A stretch of 64,000 nt of DNA from Agromyces sp. Marseille-P2726. Lineage in GTDB: Bacteria > Actinomycetota > Actinomycetes > Actinomycetales > Microbacteriaceae. The notes under the pieces are model-generated. The model did not search any database. It had not been told where the DNA came from and saw only the letters and a list, made by a program, of their open reading frames with translations. The stretch spans positions 1 through 64,000 of the forward strand of contig NZ_CADDWM010000012.1 in assembly GCF_902809835.1 (NCBI RefSeq), written 5' to 3'. Below are positions 8,483 through 16,247 of this stretch, in pieces (position 1 is the stretch's first letter; each line of letters opens with the position of its first letter). The translations under genes were made by a program, and so were the position numbers.

Positions 8483-9466
8483 GTGCCCCGCTTCGACCTG
8501 CCGCTCGAGGAACTCCGCGTCTACCGGCCCGAGGTGGCCGAGCCCGACGACTTCGACGCCTTCTGGGCCGAGACCCTGGCGGAATCCCGTGCGCTCGCCG
8601 GGTCACCCTCGTTCGCGCGCGTCGAGTCGCCGCTCTCCGCCGTCGAGGTCTACGACGTGTCGTTCAGCGGCTTCGGCGGCGACACCGTCGTCGGATGGTT
8701 CATCGTGCCGGCCGGCAGCGACGGACCGTTCCCGGCCGTGGTCGAGTACCAGGGGTACGGCGGCGGGCGGGGCCTGCCACACGAGCACCTCGCGTGGGCG
8801 GCATCCGGCTTCGCGTATTTCGTCATGGACACCCGCGGTCAGGGCAGTAGCTGGGGCACCGGCGGGTCGACGCCCGACCCGCACGGCGTGGGGGCGTCGG
8901 CGCCGGGATTCATGACGCGCGGTATCGAGTCGCCCGGGTCGTACTACTACCGGCGGGTCTTCACCGACGCGGTCCTCGCGATCGAGGCCGTTCGCTCGTT
9001 CGAGGGGATCGACGGCGACCGCATCGCCGTGTCGGGCACGAGCCAGGGCGGCGGCATCGCCATCGCCGCCGCCGCGCTCAGCGAGGGCGTCGTCGCGGCG
9101 ATGCCGAACGTGCCGTTCCTCTGTCACTTCGAGCGCGCGGTGGGCATGACCGACCGGCTCCCGTATCACGAGATCGTGCGATACCTCTCAGTGCATCGGG
9201 ATGCCGCGCCACGCGTCTTCCAGACGCTCGCGTACTTCGACGGCGTGAACTTCGCGAAGCGCGCGACCGTGCCCGCGCTGTTCTCGGTGGGACTGCTCGA
9301 TCCCGTGTGCCCGCCCTCGACGGTGTTCGCTGCTCGCAACCACTGGGACGCGAGCGGGCGAGCCGGTACACCCCACATCGTCGAGTACGCGTTCAACGAG
9401 CACGAGGGCGGTGCCGCGGCGCACTGGCCGCGCCAGCACGACTGGCTGGCCGGGCGCGTCGGGTGA
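8483..9466 (+). CDS. acetylxylan esterase/cephalosporin-C deacetylase family (CE7-like)
   Basis: The 327-residue alpha/beta hydrolase opens with FDLPLEELRVYRPE and DDFDAFWAETL, the N-terminal signature of the AXE1/CE7 family. The nucleophile elbow GTSQGGG has Ser at residue 187, and late His candidates occur in EHEGG. RGQGSSWG is the typical family loop. It should deacetylate small acetylated sugars or related esters in the cytoplasm, since no signal peptide is present. The GTG at 8483 follows a strong AAGGAGGA site (8473-8480), which decides the start. Confidence 0.9.
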   Translation: MPRFDLPLEELRVYRPEVAEPDDFDAFWAETLAESRALAGSPSFARVESPLSAVEVYDVSFSGFGGDTVVGWFIVPAGSDGPFPAVVEYQGYGGGRGLPHEHLAWAASGFAYFVMDTRGQGSSWGTGGSTPDPHGVGASAPGFMTRGIESPGSYYYRRVFTDAVLAIEAVRSFEGIDGDRIAVSGTSQGGGIAIAAAALSEGVVAAMPNVPFLCHFERAVGMTDRLPYHEIVRYLSVHRDAAPRVFQTLAYFDGVNFAKRATVPALFSVGLLDPVCPPSTVFAARNHWDASGRAGTPHIVEYAFNEHEGGAAAHWPRQHDWLAGRVG

Positions 9467-9522
9467 CGGCGAGCCGCCCGCCGGCCCGGGCAATCGCGAG
9501 CCGAACCCGCCCGCCGTGTGCC

Positions 9523-10014
9523 TCAGGCCCCCGAGCGCTCGAGGTACGCCTCGATGCGGTCGAAGGCGCCGTTCCAGGCCTCGGTCTCGAAGAAGTCGCG
9601 CACCTCGGGGGTGGGGAACCCGGTCTGCTCGACGGTCATGAGCGTGCCGGTGCCGCTGGCTTCGAACGTCACGACGACGTGCGTGGTCATGCTCTGGCCG
9701 CTCGGGTCCCACCCGGTCGACTCGGTGACGAGCCGGTGCGGGCGGTCGATCTCGAGGAACGTCTGCACCTCGGTGAAGAGCGTGTCGCGGTCGGGCCCCC
9801 ACACGGCCTTCTGGGTGCCGCCGACACGCAGGTCGACCGAGATCTCGACGACGCCGGGCTCCTCGTCGAGGATCGAGAACCAGATCTTCTGCTTCTCGGC
9901 GTCGGTGTACGCGTCGAAGACCTCTTCGGGGGGAGCAGGCAGCTGTCGCGACATCCGCAGTCCGATGGTGTCGGATGTCTCGGTGCCGGTCGTGCTCGTC
10001 TCGCGCTCGCTCAT
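9523..10014 (-). CDS. SRPBCC/AHSA1 family protein
   Basis: The 163-residue protein has the START/AHSA1 pattern: RQLPAPPEEVFDAYTD, DLRVGGTQKAVW, FLEIDRPHRLV and a C-terminal helix that closes a hydrophobic cavity. The ATG overlaps the TGA of the upstream ArsR-type gene (ATGA), so the two are translationally coupled. ArsR plus SRPBCC pairs are common in actinobacteria; the ligand is usually unknown. A longer in-frame start at 10137 is rejected because it would lie inside the regulator gene. Confidence 0.88.
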   Translation of the reverse strand: MSERETSTTGTETSDTIGLRMSRQLPAPPEEVFDAYTDAEKQKIWFSILDEEPGVVEISVDLRVGGTQKAVWGPDRDTLFTEVQTFLEIDRPHRLVTESTGWDPSGQSMTTHVVVTFEASGTGTLMTVEQTGFPTPEVRDFFETEAWNGAFDRIEAYLERSGA

Positions 10015-10400
10015 GATTCCGTTCCTTTCGTTCGGTCGTCGTTCGTTGGGTTGCCCTCTGCTCCGGTCTGGAGCGTGAAGTACGCCTCGAGGCCGTCGAA
10101 CCGACGCTCCCAGAGCCGTTGGTAGAAGGTGATCCACGCCATCGCGTCGTCCAATCGCTCGGCGCCCGGCCGGACCTGCCGAACCCGGCCGACCTTCTCG
10201 GGGGCGACGAGGCCCGCGGCCTCGAGCACGGCGACGTGCTTGCGGATGCCGGTGAGCGGGATGCCCGCCTGCTCAGCGAGCTCGGTGATCGTCGCCCGAC
10301 CCTCGCCGAGCCGGGTCAGGATGCCGCGCCGCGTGTCGTCGGCCAGTGCTGCGAAGGCTCGATCGAGCGCCTCGGGTGGGATCACCTGTTGCTGAACCAT
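10011..10400 (-). CDS. ArsR family winged-helix transcriptional regulator
   Basis: This 129-residue regulator has the winged helix FAALADDTRRGILTRL-GRATITELAEQAGIPLTGIRKHVAVLEAAGLV. No metal-binding cysteine motif is seen, so it belongs to the group coupled to SRPBCC partners rather than to metal sensors. The ATG at 10400 lies seven bases after a TACACT hexamer and two bases from a perfect palindrome, pointing to a leaderless, autoregulated transcript. An alternative TTG start at 10436 would encode the -35 region and is unlikely. Confidence 0.9.
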   Translation of the reverse strand: MVQQQVIPPEALDRAFAALADDTRRGILTRLGEGRATITELAEQAGIPLTGIRKHVAVLEAAGLVAPEKVGRVRQVRPGAERLDDAMAWITFYQRLWERRFDGLEAYFTLQTGAEGNPTNDDRTKGTES

Positions 10401-10436
10401 GTGGTTCAGTGTACGACACTGAACCGAAAAGTTCAA
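10401..10436 (-). promoter_or_regulatory. leaderless promoter and operator of the arsR-SRPBCC operon
   Basis: Read on the minus strand, TTGAAC (10436-10431), a 17-base spacer, TACACT (10413-10408) and seven bases lead to the ATG at 10400. The perfect palindrome GGTTCAGTGT-ACG-ACACTGAACC (10403-10425) covers the -10 box. Additional GGTTCA/TGAACC half-sites flank it: 10392-10398 pairs with 10403-10409 across the start codon, and GTTCA at 10431-10435 pairs with TGAAC. This layout fits autorepression by the ArsR protein. Confidence 0.8.
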
Positions 10437-10508
10437 TAAGTGCCGTCGATCGATTCGATCTGGGATGGGGCCTCGCGCAGACGCGCAGCAGCGACATCCG
10501 AGCCGCGC

Positions 10509-11888
10509 TCATGCCATGGTGTCGAGGATGCCCACCAGCTGTTCGAACGTCGTCATGGGGTTCACGATCGCGAATCGCGTGTTCGGCCGGCCGGCGTGGG
10601 AGCTCGGCGTCACGAACGCACGCTGCTCGTCGAGCAGGCGCGCCGACCACGCCGCGTACTCCGACCTCGACCAGCCGTCGCGCTCGAACACCACCACCGA
10701 GAGCTGTGGCTCGCGCACGAGGTGCAGGTACTCGCGCGAGGCGATCTCGCGAGCGATGTCCTGGGCGAGCTGCAGCGAGCTCGAGATCGCCGCGCGGTAG
10801 GCGCCACCGCCGTACGTGGCGAGCGAGAACCAGAGCGGCAGCCCCCGGGCGCGCCGCGTGAGATGCGCGGCGTAGTCCGACGGGCTCCACTCGCTCGTCT
10901 CGGTGAGCGTGTCGAGGTACTCGGCGTGCTGGGTGTGCGCCCGGCGGCCGGCCTCGGGGTCGCGATAGATGAGCGCGCAGGCGTCGAACGGGGCGAACAG
11001 CCACTTGTGCGGATCCACGATGAGCGAGTCGGCCCGCTCGACCCCGGCGAACCGTTCGCGGGCGAGCGGAGAGAGCATTCCGGTGAGGCCGTAAGCACCG
11101 TCGACGTGGAGCCAGAAGTCGAACTCCTCCTTGAGCGTGGCGATCGAGGCGATGTCGTCGACGATGCCGAAGTTCGTCGAACCAGCGGTGGCGACGACGG
11201 CGAACACGGATGCCCCGTGCTGCTCGAGTGCGGCCCGCACTGCGTCGCCCCGCAGCGTTCCGCCCGGGTCGGGGGTGACCGGAACGACCTCCACGTCCAT
11301 CACGCGGGCGGCCGACGCGATCGACGAGTGGGCCTCGGCACTGCACACGACGCGCCATCGATCGGGCGCGGGCGCACCCATCTCGCGGAGTGCGAGCCGC
11401 GCGGCCTCCCGAGCGGCGACGAGGGCGGAGAGGTTGCCCAGCGTGCCGCCCTGCACGAAGACCCCGCCCGCGGCGGGCGGCAGTCCGAACTCGCGTGCCA
11501 GCCAGGAGAGCACCTCGTTCTCGGCGTGCACGGCTCCCGCGCCCTCGAGCCAGGAGCCCCCGTAGATCGCGCACGCCGACACGACGAGGTCGAAGGCCGT
11601 GGCCGCCTTCGTCGGCGCGGTCGGGATGAACGAGAGGTACTGGGGATGATCGGTCGTGATGCAGGCCGGCGCGAGCACGTGCTCGAAGAGCGCGAGCGCC
11701 CGGCGTGCTCCGATGCCGTGCTCGTCGATCGTGCGCCCGGCCAGGCGGTCGAGTTCGAACGGCGACACGGGCTTGTCGAGCGGGGTGTCGCTCGACAGCA
11801 CCCGACGGCGCGAGAAGTCGAGCACGAGGTCGACGATCTGTGCGGTCTCGTCGGTGACGGCGTGCATCCGAGTGGCCGGTGACGACAT
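10509..11888 (-). CDS. pyridoxal phosphate-dependent group II decarboxylase
   Basis: The 459-residue fold-type I PLP enzyme shows VQGGTLGNLSALVAAR (phosphate-binding loop), AEAHSSIASAARVM, HVDGAYGLTG (PLP Asp) and VDPHKWLFAPFD with Schiff-base Lys at residue 295. These are the signatures of aromatic-L-amino-acid/glutamate decarboxylases. It probably decarboxylates an amino acid, but the substrate cannot be read from sequence and some members are deaminating synthases. The ATG at 11888 has AGAGGAA upstream; the in-frame start at 11921 is less likely. Confidence 0.88.
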   Translation of the reverse strand: MSSPATRMHAVTDETAQIVDLVLDFSRRRVLSSDTPLDKPVSPFELDRLAGRTIDEHGIGARRALALFEHVLAPACITTDHPQYLSFIPTAPTKAATAFDLVVSACAIYGGSWLEGAGAVHAENEVLSWLAREFGLPPAAGGVFVQGGTLGNLSALVAAREAARLALREMGAPAPDRWRVVCSAEAHSSIASAARVMDVEVVPVTPDPGGTLRGDAVRAALEQHGASVFAVVATAGSTNFGIVDDIASIATLKEEFDFWLHVDGAYGLTGMLSPLARERFAGVERADSLIVDPHKWLFAPFDACALIYRDPEAGRRAHTQHAEYLDTLTETSEWSPSDYAAHLTRRARGLPLWFSLATYGGGAYRAAISSSLQLAQDIAREIASREYLHLVREPQLSVVVFERDGWSRSEYAAWSARLLDEQRAFVTPSSHAGRPNTRFAIVNPMTTFEQLVGILDTMA

Positions 11889-12006
11889 GGGCGTTCCTCT
11901 CGTGGGGGCTGGGTCCATCAAAGCACCGCGTCGGGGTCATCCCTGACCCGATCGGTTCTCCTCGGGTGTAGAACGAACTGAGGAACACTCAGAGGGGGAG
12001 AGCGTC

Positions 12007-12858
12007 ATGAACGCGGATGCAGGAGTGGAACCTCGGGGGCCGGGAGATGCGCTGGTGCAGGTGGCCACGGGCTTCGATGCAGGGTTCCTGGGGGTGGATG
12101 CCGCGATGCCGCGTCTGCCCGAGCGTCGGGCCGCGGCATCCGTCGAGCTCGCGTACGAGCACTTCACGGTCGTGCTCGACACGACCAGGCGTTTCGCCGG
12201 GGTGACAGCCGTGAACATCGACGGCGCCCGGCTCCTGCAGGTGCCGCGCGACGACAGGTGGGAGTTCGACGACCGCATCGACCGCCAGCTCCAGGCTGGA
12301 CCGGACGTCTATGCGAACAACGATCTCGACCGCGGTCATCTCGTGCGCCGGAACGATCCCGTGTGGGGCGAACCGGCCGTCGCTGCGCGCGCGAACACCG
12401 ATACGTTCCGGTTCACGAACGCCGCGCCGCAGGCGTCGGGGTTCAACCAGTCGAGGGAGCTGTGGCTCGGTCTCGAGGACCATGTCCTCGAGCACGCCCG
12501 CGTGCACGACCTCAAGCTCAGCGTGTTCACCGGGCCGGTGCTGGCCGACGATGATCCGCCGTATCGCGGCATCCGGATTCCGTTGAAGTTCTGGAAGGTG
12601 GCGGCGTGGAGCACCGGCGACGCGCTCGCGACGACGGGCTTCGTCGTCGATCAGTCGCCGCTGGTCGATGTGGACGAGCTCCCGCGCACAGTCGGTGCGC
12701 CGCCCCCGCTCGGGCCGTTCCGGACGTTCCAGGTTCGGGTCGCCGACATCGCGGAGCTGACCGGCCTCGACATGCCCGAGCTCATCGAGGCCGAGCACCT
12801 GCCGCGCGGGGTCACGGGGTGGCGGCCGCTCGAGTCGGCGGACGACATCCTGGTCTGA
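12007..12858 (+). CDS. DNA/RNA non-specific endonuclease (NucA family), paralog 1
   Basis: This 283-residue beta-beta-alpha-metal nuclease has the DRGHLVRR active-site motif, with the general-base His at residue 111, and the magnesium-ligand region TNAAPQASGFNQ, as in NucA/Serratia nuclease. No signal peptide is visible, which is unusual because many relatives are secreted. A GAGGGGGAGAG ribosome site precedes the ATG. A second copy about 1 kb downstream (13933-14760) shares most core residues; a MarR-type gene and a small gene lie between them. Confidence 0.92.
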   Translation: MNADAGVEPRGPGDALVQVATGFDAGFLGVDAAMPRLPERRAAASVELAYEHFTVVLDTTRRFAGVTAVNIDGARLLQVPRDDRWEFDDRIDRQLQAGPDVYANNDLDRGHLVRRNDPVWGEPAVAARANTDTFRFTNAAPQASGFNQSRELWLGLEDHVLEHARVHDLKLSVFTGPVLADDDPPYRGIRIPLKFWKVAAWSTGDALATTGFVVDQSPLVDVDELPRTVGAPPPLGPFRTFQVRVADIAELTGLDMPELIEAEHLPRGVTGWRPLESADDILV

Positions 12859-12921
12859 GCGCACAGGCGGGCGGCTCGGCGTCCATACGGGTTCAGCCGG
12901 GGGATCGGGGACCGCGCTCGG

Positions 12922-13416
12922 TCAGCGGGCCGCCGTCGCCGGCACTCCGTGATCGGTGTGCGGTGCGATGCGCTCGATGATCGACGAGAGCCGGGCGTGC
13001 AGCTCGACCAGCTCATCCATGTCGACGCCGAGGGCCTCGACCACCTGGCGAGGCACCGTCTGCGCTTCGCGGCGCAGCGCCCGACCGGCAGCGGTGAGGC
13101 GGAGTGCCAGTTGCCGTTCGTCGTGGTCGGAGCGCTCGCGCGTGACCAGCCCGGCGGCTTGCAGTCGCTTCACGAGCGGCGAGAGGGTCGCCGGTTCGAG
13201 TCGCAGGGCGCTCGCGATCTCGCTCAAGGAGCGCGGCTCTCGTTCCCAGAGGGCGAGCATCACCAGGTACTGCGGATGGGTCAGGCCCATCGGCTCCAGG
13301 ATGGGCCGGTACGCCGCGATCACCGATCGCGAGGCGACCGCAAGGGCGAAGCAGAGCTGACGATCGAGCTTGAGCAGGTCGTCGTCGGTCATCGCCGTCG
13401 GATTCGTCGTGCCCAT
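12922..13416 (-). CDS. MarR family regulator, OhrR-like
   Basis: The 164-residue MarR winged helix shows LTHPQYLVMLALWE, SLSEIASALRLEPATLSPLVKRLQAAGLVTR and the DERQLALRLT wing. The N-terminal LDRQLCFALAVASR with Cys22 matches the peroxide-sensing Cys context of OhrR (LCFALY-type), so it may sense organic hydroperoxides. No ohr gene is adjacent. It is divergent from a 105-residue gene, and the 23-base gap is filled by a palindrome containing the -10 boxes of both genes. Confidence 0.88.
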   Translation of the reverse strand: MGTTNPTAMTDDDLLKLDRQLCFALAVASRSVIAAYRPILEPMGLTHPQYLVMLALWEREPRSLSEIASALRLEPATLSPLVKRLQAAGLVTRERSDHDERQLALRLTAAGRALRREAQTVPRQVVEALGVDMDELVELHARLSSIIERIAPHTDHGVPATAAR

Positions 13417-13421
13417 AGTTA

Positions 13422-13435
13422 CTTAGTATACTAAG
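13422..13435. promoter_or_regulatory. symmetric divergent promoter/operator for marR and the 105-residue gene
   Basis: CTTAGTATACTAAG is a perfect 14-bp palindrome in a GC-rich genome. It contains TATACT on both strands (13427-13432 plus; 13430-13425 minus). The plus-strand hexamer is seven bases before ATG 13440 and the minus-strand one eight bases before the marR ATG 13416, so both mRNAs would be leaderless and MarR binding would block both. No good -35 is seen on either side. Confidence 0.8.
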
Positions 13436-13439
13436 AGTT

Positions 13440-13757
13440 ATGGCACGAAAGAAAGCGGATGCCGCTCACTCCGAGTCCGTGCGTGCATCGACGTCGCACG
13501 ACGCGTCGGGTTCGGGCCGCTCGAAGCGTCGACCCAACCCGATGAACCCGTTCGACCAGAAGCCCGGGTTCTTCAACAGGGTGAATCGCGTGGTCTACAC
13601 CTTCATGGGTCCTGCCCACGTCGGCATCGGCCGTCCTGAGGCTCCGTACGTGCCGCCCGCCGACCCTCGCTGTCCGCTCTGCGATCAACAGATGACCCTG
13701 CATCAGATCGACCGCTCGAGCGAACGGACGCAACTGCACTGTCCAGCCCGGGGCTGA
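13440..13757 (+). CDS. small hypothetical protein with C-terminal CxxC/HC zinc-ribbon-like motif
   Basis: This 105-residue protein of unknown family has a basic, Ser-rich first third that looks disordered. A conserved-looking centre, FFNRVNRVVYTFMGPAHVG, is followed by PRCPLCDQQM (Cys78, Cys81) and LHCP (His100, Cys101), which could bind zinc. It is divergent from an OhrR-like marR gene and shares its operator, so it is probably the regulator's target. The function is not known. Confidence 0.75.
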   Translation: MARKKADAAHSESVRASTSHDASGSGRSKRRPNPMNPFDQKPGFFNRVNRVVYTFMGPAHVGIGRPEAPYVPPADPRCPLCDQQMTLHQIDRSSERTQLHCPARG

Positions 13758-13819
13758 TCGAGCTCCCGGCCTCCCTGGTTCCCCCGCTTCCCTGCTACCC
13801 GTACTCCTCTCCTCCCCTC

Positions 13820-13853
13820 GCTCTCTCGCTCTCTCGCTCTCTCGCCCTCTCGG
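13820..13853. repeat. GCTCTCTC microsatellite
   Basis: An 8-base unit GCTCTCTC is repeated about four times, the last copy with one change, in the pyrimidine-rich leader upstream of the second nuclease gene. Such tracts can vary in length by slippage; whether this affects expression of the gene 80 bases downstream is unknown. Confidence 0.7.
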
Positions 13854-13932
13854 CCGGGTTCTCGCGCCACTCGATCTCGGCCGTGCGGCGCGCGCGGTCG
13901 CCGGTGTCAGGGGCTCGTGGTCGAGTTGCGGT

Positions 13933-14760
13933 ATGGGCTTCGATGCGTTGTTCCTGGGGGTGCGGGCGCCGATGCCGCGGACCAGTCATGCGCTCCCGTC
14001 GCGCGGCCTCAGGGATCATGCCGCCGCTTCCGTTCCGCTCGACTACGTGCATTTCAGCGTGGTGCTCGATTCCGTGCGCCGGCTCGCGCGCGTCACGGGC
14101 GTGAATGTCGATGGCGCCCTCCTCGTCGAGGTCGAGCGGGCCGACCGGTGGCATCTCGACGAGCGAATTCCGGCCGACTGGCAGGCGGGGCCCGCGATCT
14201 ACGCCGACAACGACCTCGACCGGGGCCACCTCGTGCGCCGGCGGGACCCGGTGTGGGGCAGCCCAGAGGTCACCGCTCGCGCGAACTCCGACACCTTTCA
14301 CTACACGAACGCGGCCCCGCAGGCGTCGGGCTTCAACCAGTCGAAGGAACTCTGGTTGGGCCTCGAAGACCACGTGCTCGAGCACGCCCGCGTGCACCGT
14401 CAGCGCCTCAGCGTGTTCACGGCCCCCCTGCTGGATACCGACGATCCGTCGTACCGCGGCATCAGGATCCCCCTGCGGTTCTGGAAGATCGCCGCATGGA
14501 ACTCGGGCGCCGACCAGCTCGCCGCGATCGGTTTCGTCGTCGACCAGTCGCCGCTCGTCGAGACCGGCGGACTGCGCGAGCCCGCGCCGGGTGAAGCGCC
14601 GGCACTCGGCCCGTTCCGCACGTTCCAGGTTCCCATCGGCGACATCGCGGCGCTCACTGGGCTTGCGATGCCAGAGCTGGTGGAGGCCGACCGCATTCCC
14701 GCGACGGTCGCCGAAGCCGGTTGGCGGCGCGTCGAAACTCCCGACGAGATCCTGTACTGA
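13933..14760 (+). CDS. DNA/RNA non-specific endonuclease (NucA family), paralog 2
   Basis: The 275-residue close paralog of 12007-12858 has the same DRGHLVRR motif (His at residue 99) and the same TNAAPQASGFNQ metal region. ELWLGLEDHVLEHARVH and GPFRTFQV are also shared. The start is uncertain: ATG 13933 is the first possible start in frame, no clear ribosome site precedes it, and the first paralog has a longer N-terminus. No signal peptide is seen. The last codons run into a 21-bp tandem duplication. Confidence 0.88.
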   Translation: MGFDALFLGVRAPMPRTSHALPSRGLRDHAAASVPLDYVHFSVVLDSVRRLARVTGVNVDGALLVEVERADRWHLDERIPADWQAGPAIYADNDLDRGHLVRRRDPVWGSPEVTARANSDTFHYTNAAPQASGFNQSKELWLGLEDHVLEHARVHRQRLSVFTAPLLDTDDPSYRGIRIPLRFWKIAAWNSGADQLAAIGFVVDQSPLVETGGLREPAPGEAPALGPFRTFQVPIGDIAALTGLAMPELVEADRIPATVAEAGWRRVETPDEILY

Positions 14761-14797
14761 TTCCGAGACCGAGTGCACTGATTCCGAGGCCGAGTGC
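14756..14797. repeat. 21-bp tandem duplication over a stop codon
   Basis: 14756-14776 and 14777-14797 are adjacent copies that differ at one base (GAGACC versus GAGGCC). The first copy contains the TGA stop of the second nuclease gene. It probably arose by slippage; no function is apparent. Confidence 0.75.
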
Positions 14798-14861
14798 TGG
14801 CTGGAGGCACCGTGCGACCAGCCGCAGACGAACCGCGGTCTCGAGGGATGCCCCGGACTCT

Positions 14862-16247
14862 TCATGCCGCGCCGATCTGATCGGGCAGCGCGAATCGAGC
14901 TCGCCCGCCGAGCCGAGGAGTTCGGGAAGGGTCGATCCCTGGCGGCGGGATGAACCAGACGCGATCACGCGACGCTCGGATCTCCCACTCCTCGCGGTGC
15001 ATGCGGTGGTGGCAGAAGCTGCAGAGCATCACCCCGTTCGCGAGATCGGTCGGACCTGCATCGCGTTCCCACCAGCGGATGTGGTGCGCCTCGACGTAAC
15101 CGATGTTCTGACCGCAGGCGGCGCAGCCGCCGTCGCGTTCGGTGAGTGCGATGCGCTGCGCCTTCGAGAAGAGCCGAGTCGTGCGGCCCACGTCGAGTGG
15201 AAGACTCTGGCCACCGAACACCGCGGGAATCAGCTCGGCGTCGGCGGAGAGCCTTCTGGCCATGCTCGCGGATACGGGCTGATCGATGCCATCGATGGTC
15301 GCGTGTCCGACGCCATCGCGCAGGGTGTCGAGGTCGAGGCGTACGACCATGGTGGTCTTCGCAAGCGGGGCGAGCGTGCTCGAGCAGCCGAGGGTGTGAC
15401 GAGCGATCGCCGCCAGCGCATCGGCCTGCAATTGCGGAACGGAGCGTTCGTCATCGAGGATCGGCGGCGAGTCGCCGTCGGGGCGCCGTCGGCGGAGTGA
15501 GTCGGACACGAGCGCCTCGATCGCCGCCTTGATGGGTGCGGCCGTTTCTGCGTCGAGGCGCGCATGCAGGTGCACCATTCCGCGTGACTCGCGGAGGGTG
15601 AGCGAGCGTTCGTGCCAGGTCTCGACTTCGCGCCGCTCGATCGCATCGTGATCGAGCCGGGCTTCGGCCTCGCGCACGCCGCGGATCAGCAGCTCGAGCG
15701 GCGCGCTCTCAGCGAGCTGCACGAGCGCGGCCTCGGTCGCGTCGGACCTTTCGGGGTCAGCGCGCGGCCCGACCCGGTCGAGCATCGTGGTGATCGCTGA
15801 AGCGGCATCGATGCTGATGCGGCCCTGATCGAGCGAGGATGCCACGTGGGAGTGACGAGCGGGCCCACGTTCGTCGGTGAACGATCGCAGCGCGGATGTC
15901 GCGCTGCCGACCGCGATGAACTTCGCCGCGTCGCCGCGGGAGATGCCCATTGACGCTGCCACGAGCCGAGCCGGATTGTGGAACCCCCTCGCCTTGGCGA
16001 GACCCTCGACACCGAATCCGCGATGCGAGCGCTTCTCGATCTCAGCCGCCACGCGGGCGAGCAGTGCCTCGGCGTGGCGACGGAGCTGCGCGATCGACTC
16101 GGTCGCGCGCACCAGGCCGTCGTCGCTCATCTGCTCGACCGCCGACTGCGCCCCGCCCTCGACACGCCCGGGTGCACGCAGGGCCCCAGCCCACGTCTCG
16201 CGCAAGTCGGCGACGTGCGCTTCGAGCTGCGCGAGCGGGGATTCCAT
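14862..16247 (-). CDS. DUF222/HNH endonuclease (13E12-repeat type)
   Basis: About 461 residues from ATG 16247: an N-terminal DUF222 domain (helical, with LAKARGFHNPARLVAASMGIS) and a C-terminal HNH nuclease, CAACGQNIGYVEAHHIRWWE followed by LANGVMLCSFCHHRMH, with the His-Asn-His residues and zinc-type CxxC/CxxC pairs intact. These proteins are multi-copy in actinobacteria; their role is unsettled. No ribosome site precedes 16247 and the frame is open upstream into the AI-2E permease gene, so it may be translated as the C-terminal part of a fusion. Confidence 0.85.
   Translation of the reverse strand: MESPLAQLEAHVADLRETWAGALRAPGRVEGGAQSAVEQMSDDGLVRATESIAQLRRHAEALLARVAAEIEKRSHRGFGVEGLAKARGFHNPARLVAASMGISRGDAAKFIAVGSATSALRSFTDERGPARHSHVASSLDQGRISIDAASAITTMLDRVGPRADPERSDATEAALVQLAESAPLELLIRGVREAEARLDHDAIERREVETWHERSLTLRESRGMVHLHARLDAETAAPIKAAIEALVSDSLRRRRPDGDSPPILDDERSVPQLQADALAAIARHTLGCSSTLAPLAKTTMVVRLDLDTLRDGVGHATIDGIDQPVSASMARRLSADAELIPAVFGGQSLPLDVGRTTRLFSKAQRIALTERDGGCAACGQNIGYVEAHHIRWWERDAGPTDLANGVMLCSFCHHRMHREEWEIRASRDRVWFIPPPGIDPSRTPRLGGRARFALPDQIGAA

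Noticed and set aside
10442-10461. Sequence resembling the LacI operator (TCGATCGATTCGATC) near the end of the decarboxylase gene
   Set aside because: It lacks one base relative to TCGAATCGATTCGA, is not a full palindrome of that type and is not in a promoter position.
10438-11988. Long opposite-strand open frames through the decarboxylase gene, and similar shadows elsewhere
   Set aside because: Their translations are Arg/Ala/Pro-rich without family motifs and mirror well-supported genes; high GC produces such frames routinely.
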